From NCBI GenBank assembly GCA_964554365.1, contig CAZKOJ010000001.1, positions 24,828 to 88,827 of the forward strand: 64,000 nt of DNA, given 5' to 3'. This stretch comes from Clostridium_AM sp964554365. GTDB taxonomy: Bacteria > Bacillota > Clostridia > Clostridiales > Clostridiaceae. Position numbers and translations under genes: made by a program. Of this stretch, positions 1 through 7,710 are shown piece by piece (the first letter of the stretch is position 1; every line of letters starts with the position of its first letter). The notes under the pieces were generated by a model. That model had not been told where the DNA came from and did not search any database. It was given only the letters and a program-made list of their open reading frames with translations.

Positions 1-49
1 TTTCCTAACTTATAAATCCATAATATTAAAGATCTTGCTGAAAAATATT

Positions 50-364
50 TTATTCCTCCCACACCTTCTCCAACACAATCCCCTTCTCAAATCCGCCTCG
101 TTCCTCTCTTTTCTCATCCCTCTTCTTAATTAATTCCTCTTCCGTATACCCCAAAGCCTTAGCCATTCCAAAAATTACTTCCATCAAATCCGCCAATTCT
201 TCTATGTTTTTGTCTTCCTTATATTCTGCAAATTCTTCCTCTAGTTTAGCTTCCAATAAATCTAAGTGCTCTTCCTTTTGTGCAATATGAATACTATATT
301 TTTTCCCTGCATCTTCTATTATTTCTGGTATTCTATCTCTTACTAATTTGTTATATACTTTCAT
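50..364 (-). CDS. MazG-like nucleotide pyrophosphohydrolase
   Basis: A 104-residue all-helical protein of the MazG / phosphoribosyl-ATP pyrophosphohydrolase-like fold, expected to hydrolyse non-canonical or excess nucleoside triphosphates to monophosphates. It opens with YNKLVRDRIPEII, the hallmark start of this subfamily. The acidic metal-binding helices follow: EAKLEEEFAEY near residues 38-48 and EELADLMEVIFG near residues 55-66. It starts 3 bp after the helicase stop. Its ribosome binding site (AAGGAG) lies inside the end of the helicase gene, so the two are translationally coupled. NTP depletion beside a nuclease-helicase hints at stress or anti-phage work, but a housekeeping role is equally possible. 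The family call is firm; the substrate is not known. Confidence 0.85.
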   Translation of the reverse strand: MKVYNKLVRDRIPEIIEDAGKKYSIHIAQKEEHLDLLEAKLEEEFAEYKEDKNIEELADLMEVIFGMAKALGYTEEELIKKRDEKREERGGFEKGIVLEKVWEE

Positions 365-367
365 TCT

Positions 368-2851
368 TTACTTCTCCTTTTCCAATCTTTCTTTATAGAA
401 TTTTCTTGTTCTAAATTCAATTACATCTTTAAAGTTTTCTATGAATATAGTGTTATCTTTAAAAGCTTCTAGTTCATCTACCATACAGTACAGCTTGCCT
501 TCTTTATAGAAAAAATCCTTTGCTGAGTTTAAAAAAGCATCTTGAGGATTTTTTGCTGTTCTTAAATATTCTGCTTTTCCCCAGTTTAAATAATTTTTAG
601 TGGCTTCATGCCTTATCATGTCCAAGCCGTTGGAACCATATTGATAAAAATCTCTAAAGCTTATATAAATATCATCTTCATTAAGCTTGAATTTTAAATT
701 TCCACCATTATAAAAACCAAGCAACAAAGGCATTTTATAGCTTTTCACCATACTGGTTTTTTCTAGTTCATTTATGAATATAAAAGCCTTTGTTTCCATG
801 AAGGAAATTTCTTCTTCTGTCAATTCTCCAATATCTTTTAAAAAGGCAAAATAATTATTGAAGATATTATACTCTGCACGCCTTTTAGTATTTAGGTACA
901 CTTCTTCATCCATGTATGTAAACAATTGCAGCCTTGAAGGGCGTTTATTTAAATCTGCCTTAATTCTGAAGTATTCTTCTTTGATAAGATCTATACCCTT
1001 TGTAAATGCTTCTGCTTGTTTTTTGAAAATATCCACTACATTTAAGTCAAAATTTATAATACAATCCTCTGGGTATTCTTCCTCTTCTGGAATATATCCT
1101 TTGCCTTTCTTTCCATAGTCTTTTATATTTCCTGTAAGAAAAAAAGGAATATCTATTGCTCTTTTATAATTTCCGATAAAGTCTAATACATTTAAATATT
1201 GTTTTCCAGTACTCTTTCTCAAACCTCTTCCAAGTTGTTGCAAAAATATAGTTGGTGATTCTGTAGGTCTTAAGAACATTACCATATCCACTGAAGGCAC
1301 ATCCAGTCCTTCATTAAACATATCTACAGAAAATATAACATTTATTTCTCCTTTTAGAAGCTTTGAAATAGCTTCCTTTCTGTTCATAGCATATTCTTCA
1401 TTTTCTCCGCTATAAACTGCACAGGCTTTTATTTTGTGCTGTGAAAAGTATTTTGCCATATATTCTGCATGGCTTCTGCTTGTACAGAAACCTAAAGCTC
1501 TTTTGCTTTTATATTTTTCATAGTGTTTAAAAATTACTTCCGCTCTTTGATGAATCATTAATGCTTTTTCCAGTTCCTTTTCATCATATTTTCCATTTTT
1601 AAAATCTATAATTGAATAATCTGTTTCATCATATACTCCATAATATCTGAAGGGCACAAGCCATCCTTTATCTATAGCTGTTTTCAATCTTACTTCATAA
1701 GCCACATTATAATCACAAATAGCGAATACATCTTTATTATCCAATCTTTCTGGTGTAGCTGTAAGTCCTAATAAAAACTTTGGTTTAAAATAATTAAGTA
1801 TTTTTTGATAATTACCTGCTGTAGCATGATGAAACTCATCTATAACAATATAATCAAATTCATCTCTTTTAAACTGATCTTCTGTAAGATATTGATCCTG
1901 TCCTAGTGTCTGCACTGTTGCAAGAACCACATCACAGTCTTTTTCTTTTCTTTCACCACTAAAAAGTCCTACAGTACTTTCTTTCCTTACATTTGCAAAA
2001 GTCTGCATTGCTTGCTTTAATATTTCTTCTCTATGAGCTACGAAAAGTACTTTTTTAAATTTTCTTGAGTCAAAGGCTGCCAAATAGGTTTTCCCTATGC
2101 CTGTAGCTGCTACTACTATAGCTCTATCTAAATGTTCTTCCCTTGCCTTTTTCAGATTATAAAGAGCTTCAATTTGTGCTTCTTTAGGCTGTGGAAAAAC
2201 AAGAACTTTATCTTTTTCTTCCTCTTCTATCTTTTCTATATCATAATAAACCTTTGGTTTTTTCCATACCTCTGAATATCTTTTCATTTCCGCTTCATCC
2301 ACAATTATAGATTGATTTAAAAACAAATCTTCAAAGGTTTTATGAAAGTTTTCATATGCTTCTTTATTTTTTTCTCTATTCAATCGATAGTTCCATTCAA
2401 TTCCGCTGGTTAAAGCAGAACAAGAAACATTTGAAGAACCTATAAATAAATCTGCATTTCCCTCATATTGAAAAAAATAGGCTTTAGGGTGGAATGATTT
2501 ATTTGGCACATTATAAAAACGCAAATCTACTTTGTCCCCTAAAATATCCTTCAGCAAATACAGCGCCTGTGGTTGAGTTATATTTAAATAATTTCCAGTT
2601 AAAATTCTTATAGGAATATTCTTTTTTACCAATTCACCAAGCTCCTGCTTCAAAAGCTTTACTCCAGATTCCATTAAAAAAGCTACAATTATATCTACCT
2701 TTTTCGCCTTTTGAAAAGCTTCCTTTAAAGGAATAAGGAAATGGTTTTGATCTCCTGTTATACAGTTAATGTCTGTTTCAATTTCTTTTTCTACTATTGT
2801 ACTTTCTATATAAATTTGATCCTCAATGTAGTTTTCTGTTTTTTCTTTCAA
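368..2851 (-). CDS. PLD-nuclease-like domain fused to DEAD/DEAH superfamily 2 helicase
   Basis: An 827-residue protein. The N-terminal third is phospholipase D-like, with one HKD-type motif (FHPKAYFF, His121 and Lys123) followed by GSSNVS at 138-143. The middle is a superfamily 2 helicase: Walker A AATGIGKT at 248-255, DEFH at 338-341, LTATPER near 363, and a motif VI stretch LQQLGRGLRKS. I cannot assign the last ~250 residues. The start is TTG at 2851, with AAGGTGAG six bases upstream. The architecture (PLD, ResIII, helicase C, extra C-terminal domain) is widespread and often found in defence or repair contexts. The act on DNA is inferred from family; the biological target is unknown. A perfect inverted repeat lies about 100 bp upstream. 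Confidence 0.85.
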   Translation of the reverse strand: MKEKTENYIEDQIYIESTIVEKEIETDINCITGDQNHFLIPLKEAFQKAKKVDIIVAFLMESGVKLLKQELGELVKKNIPIRILTGNYLNITQPQALYLLKDILGDKVDLRFYNVPNKSFHPKAYFFQYEGNADLFIGSSNVSCSALTSGIEWNYRLNREKNKEAYENFHKTFEDLFLNQSIIVDEAEMKRYSEVWKKPKVYYDIEKIEEEEKDKVLVFPQPKEAQIEALYNLKKAREEHLDRAIVVAATGIGKTYLAAFDSRKFKKVLFVAHREEILKQAMQTFANVRKESTVGLFSGERKEKDCDVVLATVQTLGQDQYLTEDQFKRDEFDYIVIDEFHHATAGNYQKILNYFKPKFLLGLTATPERLDNKDVFAICDYNVAYEVRLKTAIDKGWLVPFRYYGVYDETDYSIIDFKNGKYDEKELEKALMIHQRAEVIFKHYEKYKSKRALGFCTSRSHAEYMAKYFSQHKIKACAVYSGENEEYAMNRKEAISKLLKGEINVIFSVDMFNEGLDVPSVDMVMFLRPTESPTIFLQQLGRGLRKSTGKQYLNVLDFIGNYKRAIDIPFFLTGNIKDYGKKGKGYIPEEEEYPEDCIINFDLNVVDIFKKQAEAFTKGIDLIKEEYFRIKADLNKRPSRLQLFTYMDEEVYLNTKRRAEYNIFNNYFAFLKDIGELTEEEISFMETKAFIFINELEKTSMVKSYKMPLLLGFYNGGNLKFKLNEDDIYISFRDFYQYGSNGLDMIRHEATKNYLNWGKAEYLRTAKNPQDAFLNSAKDFFYKEGKLYCMVDELEAFKDNTIFIENFKDVIEFRTRKFYKERLEKEK

Positions 2852-2948
2852 GTTTTCTCACCTTCTTCTATTTTTTTATTGAAAACTTATTATCTATGTT
2901 CTATTCCTATTGGATTTTAACTTTACGAACTTAATTATAAAATCACCA

Positions 2949-2984
2949 AAATATGTTATAATCTGTGCATATTATAACATATTT
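2949..2984. promoter_or_regulatory. Perfect 14-bp inverted repeat upstream of helicase operon
   Basis: AAATATGTTATAAT at 2949-2962 is matched exactly by its reverse complement at 2971-2984, with an 8-bp spacer. Each arm contains a TATAAT-like -10 hexamer, so the site could be an operator overlapping the promoter of the helicase-MazG pair. It has no T-run on either side, which argues against a terminator. Confidence 0.5.
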
Positions 2985-3041
2985 TTACTTTTTCTTCAAA
3001 AACAAAGCACCATTAAATAAGTCCTACCTAATGCTTATAAT

Positions 3042-3178
3042 TGCTTTAACTATACTATATTTTCTAATCTTACCATGATATTTTTACCTAAAATAAAAAG
3101 AACCATAAGCAGATTAATTGATTAAAAATCTACTTACAGTTCTTATATAATAGAGCACGTAATAATCATTATAGATAA
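3042..3178 (-). repeat. Repeat family copy 1 (hairpin form)
   Basis: The sequence matches the start of the long repeat near 7.1 kb, including about 50 bp before the hairpin. The hairpin is 3098-3144, an 18-bp stem whose non-Watson-Crick pairs are all G-U when read on the minus strand, followed there by a T-rich run. Compared with the long copies, 11 bp are missing after the hairpin side at about 3163. It lies directly downstream of the aminopeptidase gene and probably ends its transcript. Confidence 0.8.
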
Positions 3179-3210
3179 TCATTTTCATATTACTCGATTG
3201 ATTTTAGATA

Positions 3211-5001
3211 TTAGATTTCTCTAGTATATTCTTTTAACCATGCTTTTTCTTCTTCATCTAAGTATGGTGAAATTTTATCATATACTGTCTTATGATATTC
3301 ATTTAACCATGCTTTTTCTTGTATGCTCATGATGTCAGGGTTTACTGCATCTAAATCTATAGGTACATAAGTAATTGGCTCAAAGTACATAAATTGACCA
3401 TATTCATTTTTCTCCCCTTTGCATGCAAGAAGTTCATTTTCAATTCTAACTCCGTGAGAACCTGCAATATATATTCCTGGTTCATCAGTAATAACCATAC
3501 CTTCTTCAATTTGGTGAATTTCATGTGCACGGTATTGCCATCTAAATCCTGTTGGTGCTTCGTGAATATTCATCAAATATCCAACGCCGTGACCTGTACC
3601 ATGATTAAAGTTTAAGTTATTGTCCCAGAATGGAGCACGTGCAAGTATATCCAAATTCATACCATTACATCCATAAAGGAATCTTGCATGAGCAAGGCGG
3701 AGATTACTTTGCAGAGTCATAGTAAAGTGATCTTTCATTATTTGTGGTACTTCTCCAAATGCAATAGTTCTTGTGATATCAGTGGAGCCTTCGTAGTAGC
3801 CAGCTCCTGTATCTGTCAAAAATAAAGATCCCTCTTTAAGTTCTACATCAGTCTCAGGAGAAGAAGTGTAATGTACAATAGCAGCATGCTCACCAAATGC
3901 GCATATTGGCTCAAAGCTTGGACGGATAAATCCTTCTTGCTGTGCACGTAATTCTTCTAGTTTATTAGATGCACTGATTTCTGTAATTTTTTCTTTGCCT
4001 ACATTTTGTTTTAACCAGTACATAAATTTTGTGCTTGCTATTCCGTCTTTAATATGAGCATTTTTAATATTTTTAATTTCTGTTGGATTTTTCATAGCTT
4101 TAAATAAAACACATGGATTTTCTTTTTCTACTTTTTTAACATCTTCAGATATGTTGTTATATAATGCATAATTCATTCTAACAGGGTCTACCAATAATAC
4201 ATCTGAAGCAGTGAATTTTTTAGTTTCTTCATATACATCATTATATGGATGGAAAGCTGTTACGCCATTTTCAATAAGATTTGCTTTTATTTCACCGCTT
4301 AATTTTTTTTCATTTATGAAAAGATGTACTTCATCCATCGTAACGATTACATAGCTTAAAATTAGAGGAAAAAACTCAATATCATCCCCACGGATGTTGA
4401 GAAGCCATGCTATATCATCTAAAGATGTAATTACATGTGCGTTTGCACCTGCAGTTTTCATTGATTCTCTAACACGTTTTAATTTAGAAGCTGTAGATTC
4501 ACCAGTATATTTCATATCAAGGGCAAATGCTGGTTTTTCAGAAAGTGGTGAACGCTCTTCCCATATATCATCAATTAAATCACAATCATATTTTATAGAT
4601 CCATTTTTCTTTTGAAGAATTTTTTCATAGGCTTGTCCGTCTCCCATAGAAACAACACGGCCATCAAATCCAAGTGTTCCTCTTTCAGTAAGAGTAGTTT
4701 CTATATACTCTTCTATAGTTGGAACACTTGGTTCACCCATTTTAAACAGTTCAACAGTTGTTCCTTCTAGTTGTTTTCCAGCTTGAAGAAAATACCTTCC
4801 ATCTGTCCAAAGTCCTGCACTTTTCATTGTAATAACAGCAGTTCCTGCAGAACCTGTAAAACCTGTTATGTACTTTCTAGCTTTAAAATGTTCACCTACA
4901 TACTCGCTCTGATGAAAATCAGCAGTAGGTACAATATACATATTGATATTTTTTTCTGCCATTAAGGCTCTTAATTTTGTAAGTCTTTCAGATACTTTCA
5001 T
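3211..5001 (-). CDS. Xaa-Pro aminopeptidase (M24B family)
   Basis: A 596-residue cytoplasmic metallopeptidase that removes an N-terminal residue preceding proline. It has the long three-domain build of aminopeptidase P-type enzymes: two creatinase-like N-terminal domains (opening TKLRALMAEKNINMYIVPTA) and a C-terminal pita-bread catalytic domain. Metal ligands are visible as LTDTGAGYYEGSTDIT (two Asp), HGTGHGVG (His), TDEPGIY (Glu) and IENELL (Glu). The start follows AAGGAGATTAATATA. It is monocistronic and followed by a repeat-family hairpin. No signal peptide is seen. Its likely role is peptide turnover. Confidence 0.93.
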   Translation of the reverse strand: MKVSERLTKLRALMAEKNINMYIVPTADFHQSEYVGEHFKARKYITGFTGSAGTAVITMKSAGLWTDGRYFLQAGKQLEGTTVELFKMGEPSVPTIEEYIETTLTERGTLGFDGRVVSMGDGQAYEKILQKKNGSIKYDCDLIDDIWEERSPLSEKPAFALDMKYTGESTASKLKRVRESMKTAGANAHVITSLDDIAWLLNIRGDDIEFFPLILSYVIVTMDEVHLFINEKKLSGEIKANLIENGVTAFHPYNDVYEETKKFTASDVLLVDPVRMNYALYNNISEDVKKVEKENPCVLFKAMKNPTEIKNIKNAHIKDGIASTKFMYWLKQNVGKEKITEISASNKLEELRAQQEGFIRPSFEPICAFGEHAAIVHYTSSPETDVELKEGSLFLTDTGAGYYEGSTDITRTIAFGEVPQIMKDHFTMTLQSNLRLAHARFLYGCNGMNLDILARAPFWDNNLNFNHGTGHGVGYLMNIHEAPTGFRWQYRAHEIHQIEEGMVITDEPGIYIAGSHGVRIENELLACKGEKNEYGQFMYFEPITYVPIDLDAVNPDIMSIQEKAWLNEYHKTVYDKISPYLDEEEKAWLKEYTREI

Positions 5002-5147
5002 TATATTAATCTCCTTCCAAAGTAGGCTTTTGATTTCCTATAGTTAGTAGTCCCCCCCTGCGCAATTTTTTCAATCCTGAAATTAAAATACTCCTAGTAA
5101 TGATAATTATATCATTTTTACTAAATATTTGAAATAGTCATTCCCTT

Positions 5148-5258
5148 TTACAGCTGATTTCGAAGTTCTGCTTCTCTTGCCTCATATATCATTCTTGACT
5201 TTTCATCTTTACTTATTATCTGCAATAAATTGTATGCCTTTTTTATACTTTTATTCAT
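5148..5258 (-). pseudogene. C-terminal remnant of Rpn-type PD-(D/E)XK recombination nuclease/transposase
   Basis: A 36-codon frame whose ATG overlaps the stop of the zinc-ribbon gene. It reads with AYNLLQIISKDEKSRMIYEA, which resembles the tail of Rpn family nucleases (PDDEXK transposase type), where a motif such as DEE.R..YE.R is common. The catalytic core is absent. It is probably a relic, but a short expressed peptide cannot be excluded. Confidence 0.4.
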
Positions 5259-5460
5259 CTTCTACAAGTCTCCTTACATCATTACCACATTTCTTACACT
5301 TGCCTTTCAAGAGAACACCAAATTTATCATCATTGGTAGTATATTCAACTATAGTAGTTACTCCACACTTGGAGCAAAAAACATTATTTATAATAAGTTG
5401 TTGTATGTTTTTAGGTATCTTAGCCCACTTTTGTGCTGCCTTAAAATCTGTAACTGACAT
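5251..5460 (-). CDS. Small zinc-ribbon protein
   Basis: A 69-residue protein with two cysteine knuckles, FCSKCG near residue 28 and GKCKKCG near residue 53. Together they form a four-cysteine zinc ribbon. The N-terminus is helical (FKAAQKWAKIPKNIQQLIIN). The start follows GGAGGAGCAACA, a strong ribosome binding site. No partner gene is intact next to it. The function is unknown; such ribbons often bind nucleic acid or another protein. It overlaps the Rpn-like remnant by 8 bp. Confidence 0.7.
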   Translation of the reverse strand: MSVTDFKAAQKWAKIPKNIQQLIINNVFCSKCGVTTIVEYTTNDDKFGVLLKGKCKKCGNDVRRLVEDE

Positions 5461-5642
5461 TGTTGCTCCTCCATTATCTATTTAATCCCTTAACCATCTT
5501 TTGTTTGTATTAAAAAACTAATACAGGCCTCTTCTCTTAAAGCCATAAATTTTCTTCAATCTTTCCAGCATTTCAAAAACTACAGGACATACACTTGCAA
5601 AATCAACTATACTAAGCAAGCTAAATAATCTTTTCTCCTCTA

Positions 5643-5849
5643 TTATTTTCCACAACACTTTTTGTACTTTTTGCCGCTATCACAAGGACATGGATCGTTT
5701 CGCCCTATTTTTACAGATGAAATTGATTGAATATTATTCTTCATGGAATGTTTATTTTTTTCTAATCTATTTAATTCTGTTTCAATTTCATCTGCTTCAT
5801 CTTTTGGTACTTCTTCATCAAATAATTTTGGTATTTCTAGAAAGTAAAC
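5643..5849 (-). pseudogene. SEC-C motif protein remnant
   Basis: This frame has no start codon at its open end but finishes with GRNDPCPCDSGKKYKKCCGK and a stop, the exact zinc-binding SEC-C motif found at the end of SecA and YecA-type proteins. Upstream residues are acidic and helical (VPKDEADEIETELNRLEKNK). Only the last ~68 codons remain. A further 30-codon open stretch between 5517 and 5640 on the same strand is not recognisable. Confidence 0.65.
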
Positions 5850-5969
5850 TTAAAGTATATTTGTCAATTTGTATCCCTTTACTTACTATTATTAACCAAT
5901 TTCTTTCCTGAAGTTCAAAAAACTAAATCTCATTCACTCTTACATTTGTTATACTGAGCACTTATTAAA

Positions 5970-6173
5970 TCAGCTTTGTCTTGATTTAATATATATATCA
6001 ATATCTTCCACTATATAGTCCTGTCCTGTGGAATGAAGAACATCATAAAAGGATTTAATATAGTCAAACACCTTATAGTCGTCAAAAACTTTAAGCACAT
6101 CTTTACCAGTAAGATGATGTGCCTGTTTATAGCTTTCAAGGCAAAATACTGTAAAATCAATGGTTCTATCCAT
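5970..6173 (-). CDS. DUF3791 domain protein (partner of DUF3990)
   Basis: A 67-residue protein matching the DUF3791 pattern: a start like MDRTIDFTVFCLESYK, then LTGKDVLKVFDDYKVFDYI and the tail IVEDIDIYI. DUF3791 genes are usually found next to DUF3990 genes, where they are thought to act as the small partner of a toxin-antitoxin-like pair. The start is preceded by GAGGTGAGAAGTT. It is the last gene of a three-gene minus-strand unit and lies 11 bp after its neighbour. Confidence 0.75.
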   Translation of the reverse strand: MDRTIDFTVFCLESYKQAHHLTGKDVLKVFDDYKVFDYIKSFYDVLHSTGQDYIVEDIDIYIKSRQS

Positions 6174-6184
6174 AACTTCTCACC

Positions 6185-6421
6185 TCATATCTGTGGAAAT
6201 CTTATCTTCCCACTATTTCTTTCTTCTAAAAACAATTCAAACAATTTTTCTGTGCTGTACTGCCAAACCTTTGTTTCCTCTTGTTCCAGCATCTCATACA
6301 AATGTGAAGAGTAAAGTCCTGTAACCGCATCTTTATCAGATAAATTCAATTCTGCTGAAATTTTCTCTGCAAGAGCCGAACAGATAATAGGAAACACCGC
6401 ATCAAATTTAATTTTATCCAT
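6185..6421 (-). CDS. Small hypothetical protein of the DUF3990/DUF3791 unit
   Basis: A 78-residue helical protein with no motif I can name. It is acidic in the middle (HLYEMLEQEETKVWQYSTEK) and ends RNSGKIRFPQI. It overlaps the end of the DUF3990 gene by 8 bp and lies just before the DUF3791 gene, so it belongs to that unit. The ribosome binding site is GGAGGGAAAAGCA. A role as a second antitoxin-like partner is only an inference from position. Confidence 0.65.
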   Translation of the reverse strand: MDKIKFDAVFPIICSALAEKISAELNLSDKDAVTGLYSSHLYEMLEQEETKVWQYSTEKLFELFLEERNSGKIRFPQI

Positions 6422-6782
6422 TGCTTTTCCCTCCTAAATCTTCATAATGGTCAAATACACAAAACTCCAATGCTTTCTTAGTATGCACTAATATCTGATC
6501 AAAAAGTTTCTCTACTTTTAATCGTTTTAACGCTTCTTCTTTATCTAGCACACCAGTTTCAAAAAGTTTTACGGTTAAATATACATTATCGTCAGCAACA
6601 GGTCCCATTACTATATCATATTCTTCTGAAATTTCTTTTCCTCTTCGATTTGTAGTAATAAAATCCAACCACTTTTCATCAGCCGATGTAAATTCTATAA
6701 TGTTAAGTTCTTTTTTTGCTTTTTCTATATCAAACTTATATAATGACAAAAACTTTTTACCCGTATTATTTCTTAAACTCAC
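6414..6782 (-). pseudogene. DUF3990 protein lacking its N-terminal part
   Basis: The 122-residue frame contains the second half of a DUF3990 protein: EKWLDFITTNRRGKEISEEY, then YDIVMGPVADDNVY and the typical HTKKALEFCVF tail. DUF3990 is regarded as an ADP-ribosyltransferase-like family. The usual N-terminal half (YHGS start and DFGxGFY motif) is absent, and an in-frame stop lies a few codons before the GTG at 6782. The gene was therefore probably truncated by the insertion and decay visible just upstream. A shortened expressed protein remains possible because the two downstream genes are intact. Confidence 0.65.
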
Positions 6783-6807
6783 CTTTTTATTTGTTCTTCA
6801 ATTTGCG

Positions 6808-6925
6808 CTATCTATTCTCTATAGCAGATGTCATTTCATCATAATCTTCTAATGTTAACTTACTACTATTATACGATAAATCTATAGCTTTTAAAGTATC
6901 TTCTATGATTATGTTTGTATCAAGT
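6808..6925 (-). pseudogene. Gene tail cut by an IS end
   Basis: The frame starts at the edge of the IS-end motif near 6925 and reads through KLTLEDYDEMTSAIENR to a stop. It looks like the end of a small helical protein, perhaps an antitoxin-type partner of the DUF3990 gene, but I cannot assign it. Confidence 0.35.
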
Positions 6926-7096
6926 TCTAGTGGACAATTTTATTTTTCTTTTTCTTCTATTTTAGAACCTAGTTTTTGTACTATATTCCATACTGCCGTA
7001 TGGCTGATTTCTTGATTCGTTAAATCTTTTATATTAGTTGAAGTATTTCTATAAGATACGTTAGTTATATTGTCTACTATTTTTTCTACTAAAGTG
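6919..7096 (-). mobile_element. ISLre2-type transposase fragment with IS end
   Basis: The minus-strand frame 6940-7096 reads SYRNTSTNIKDLTNQEISHT followed by AVWNIVQKLGSKIEEKEK and a stop. This is the N-terminal segment typical of ISLre2 family transposases (SYRKTAE...ISHQAVW..VQKLG). The rest of the transposase is missing. The motif TATCAAGTTCTAGT at 6919-6932 follows the stop and recurs at two other places in the window, so it is probably the element terminus. The other side is cut off by repeat copy 2. Confidence 0.6.
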
Positions 7097-7645
7097 CTTT
7101 AATTACACCATATTTTCTATATTTTACCATGATATTTTTACCTAAAATAAAAAGAACCATAAGCAGATTAATTGATTAAAAATCTACTTACAGTTCTTAT
7201 ATAATAGAGCACGTAATAATCTAAGTTGCACCATTATAGATAACCTATAGTACCCCACTAAGATGTTCCCACCCTAATAGAGCAGTTCACTACCTATAAT
7301 AATGGTTTCTTCGACTATATAAAATATCTACACAACTATATATAACCGTTCTGGCTATATATAATCATCTCAACACTCTATATAATTTTAACTCGACCCT
7401 ATATCATAAGTTTGAACCTTTATATAATCAGTAGACTATATAAAAGCTTTTCCCCACAATATAGAATCTTCCCTCTGACTATATATAAACTATTTTAATA
7501 ACCTATATATAATCGTTGGCCGATTCATATATACCTCTTGCAAAGCACATACAAATCTTGGCTCAACTGTTACATACCCTATGTACTATTATAGTAACCT
7601 TTTTGTGTTTATTATATACTGGATTTTTTTGTATAATAACATATG
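7091..7645 (-). repeat. Repeat family copy 2 (long form with 21-bp-periodic array)
   Basis: This region contains the hairpin at 7152-7198, a conserved middle, and an array of about twelve CTATATATAA-like motifs. The motifs begin near 7294, 7314, 7336, 7355, 7378, 7399, 7418, 7436, 7457, 7479, 7503 and 7526, so they are spaced 18-24 bp (average about 21) with unrelated sequence between them. From 7144 on it is almost identical to copy 3, with about five differences over 495 bp. No convincing gene lies in it. Confidence 0.85.
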
Positions 7646-7710
7646 TATTCTTATTTATCTTGCATAGTAGAGAATACTGCATAATTAATAATCATCCATA
7701 CCATAAATAA

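Noticed and set aside
7294..7537. Possible CRISPR array
   Set aside because: The repeated motif is only about 10 bp, imperfect and AT-only, and the intervals are 8-14 bp; no cas genes are present.
7516..7710. Plus-strand 64-codon frame in the long repeat
   Set aside because: No ribosome binding site; hydrophobic residues come from AT-rich repeat sequence and the frame is disrupted by a 2-bp deletion in the second repeat copy.
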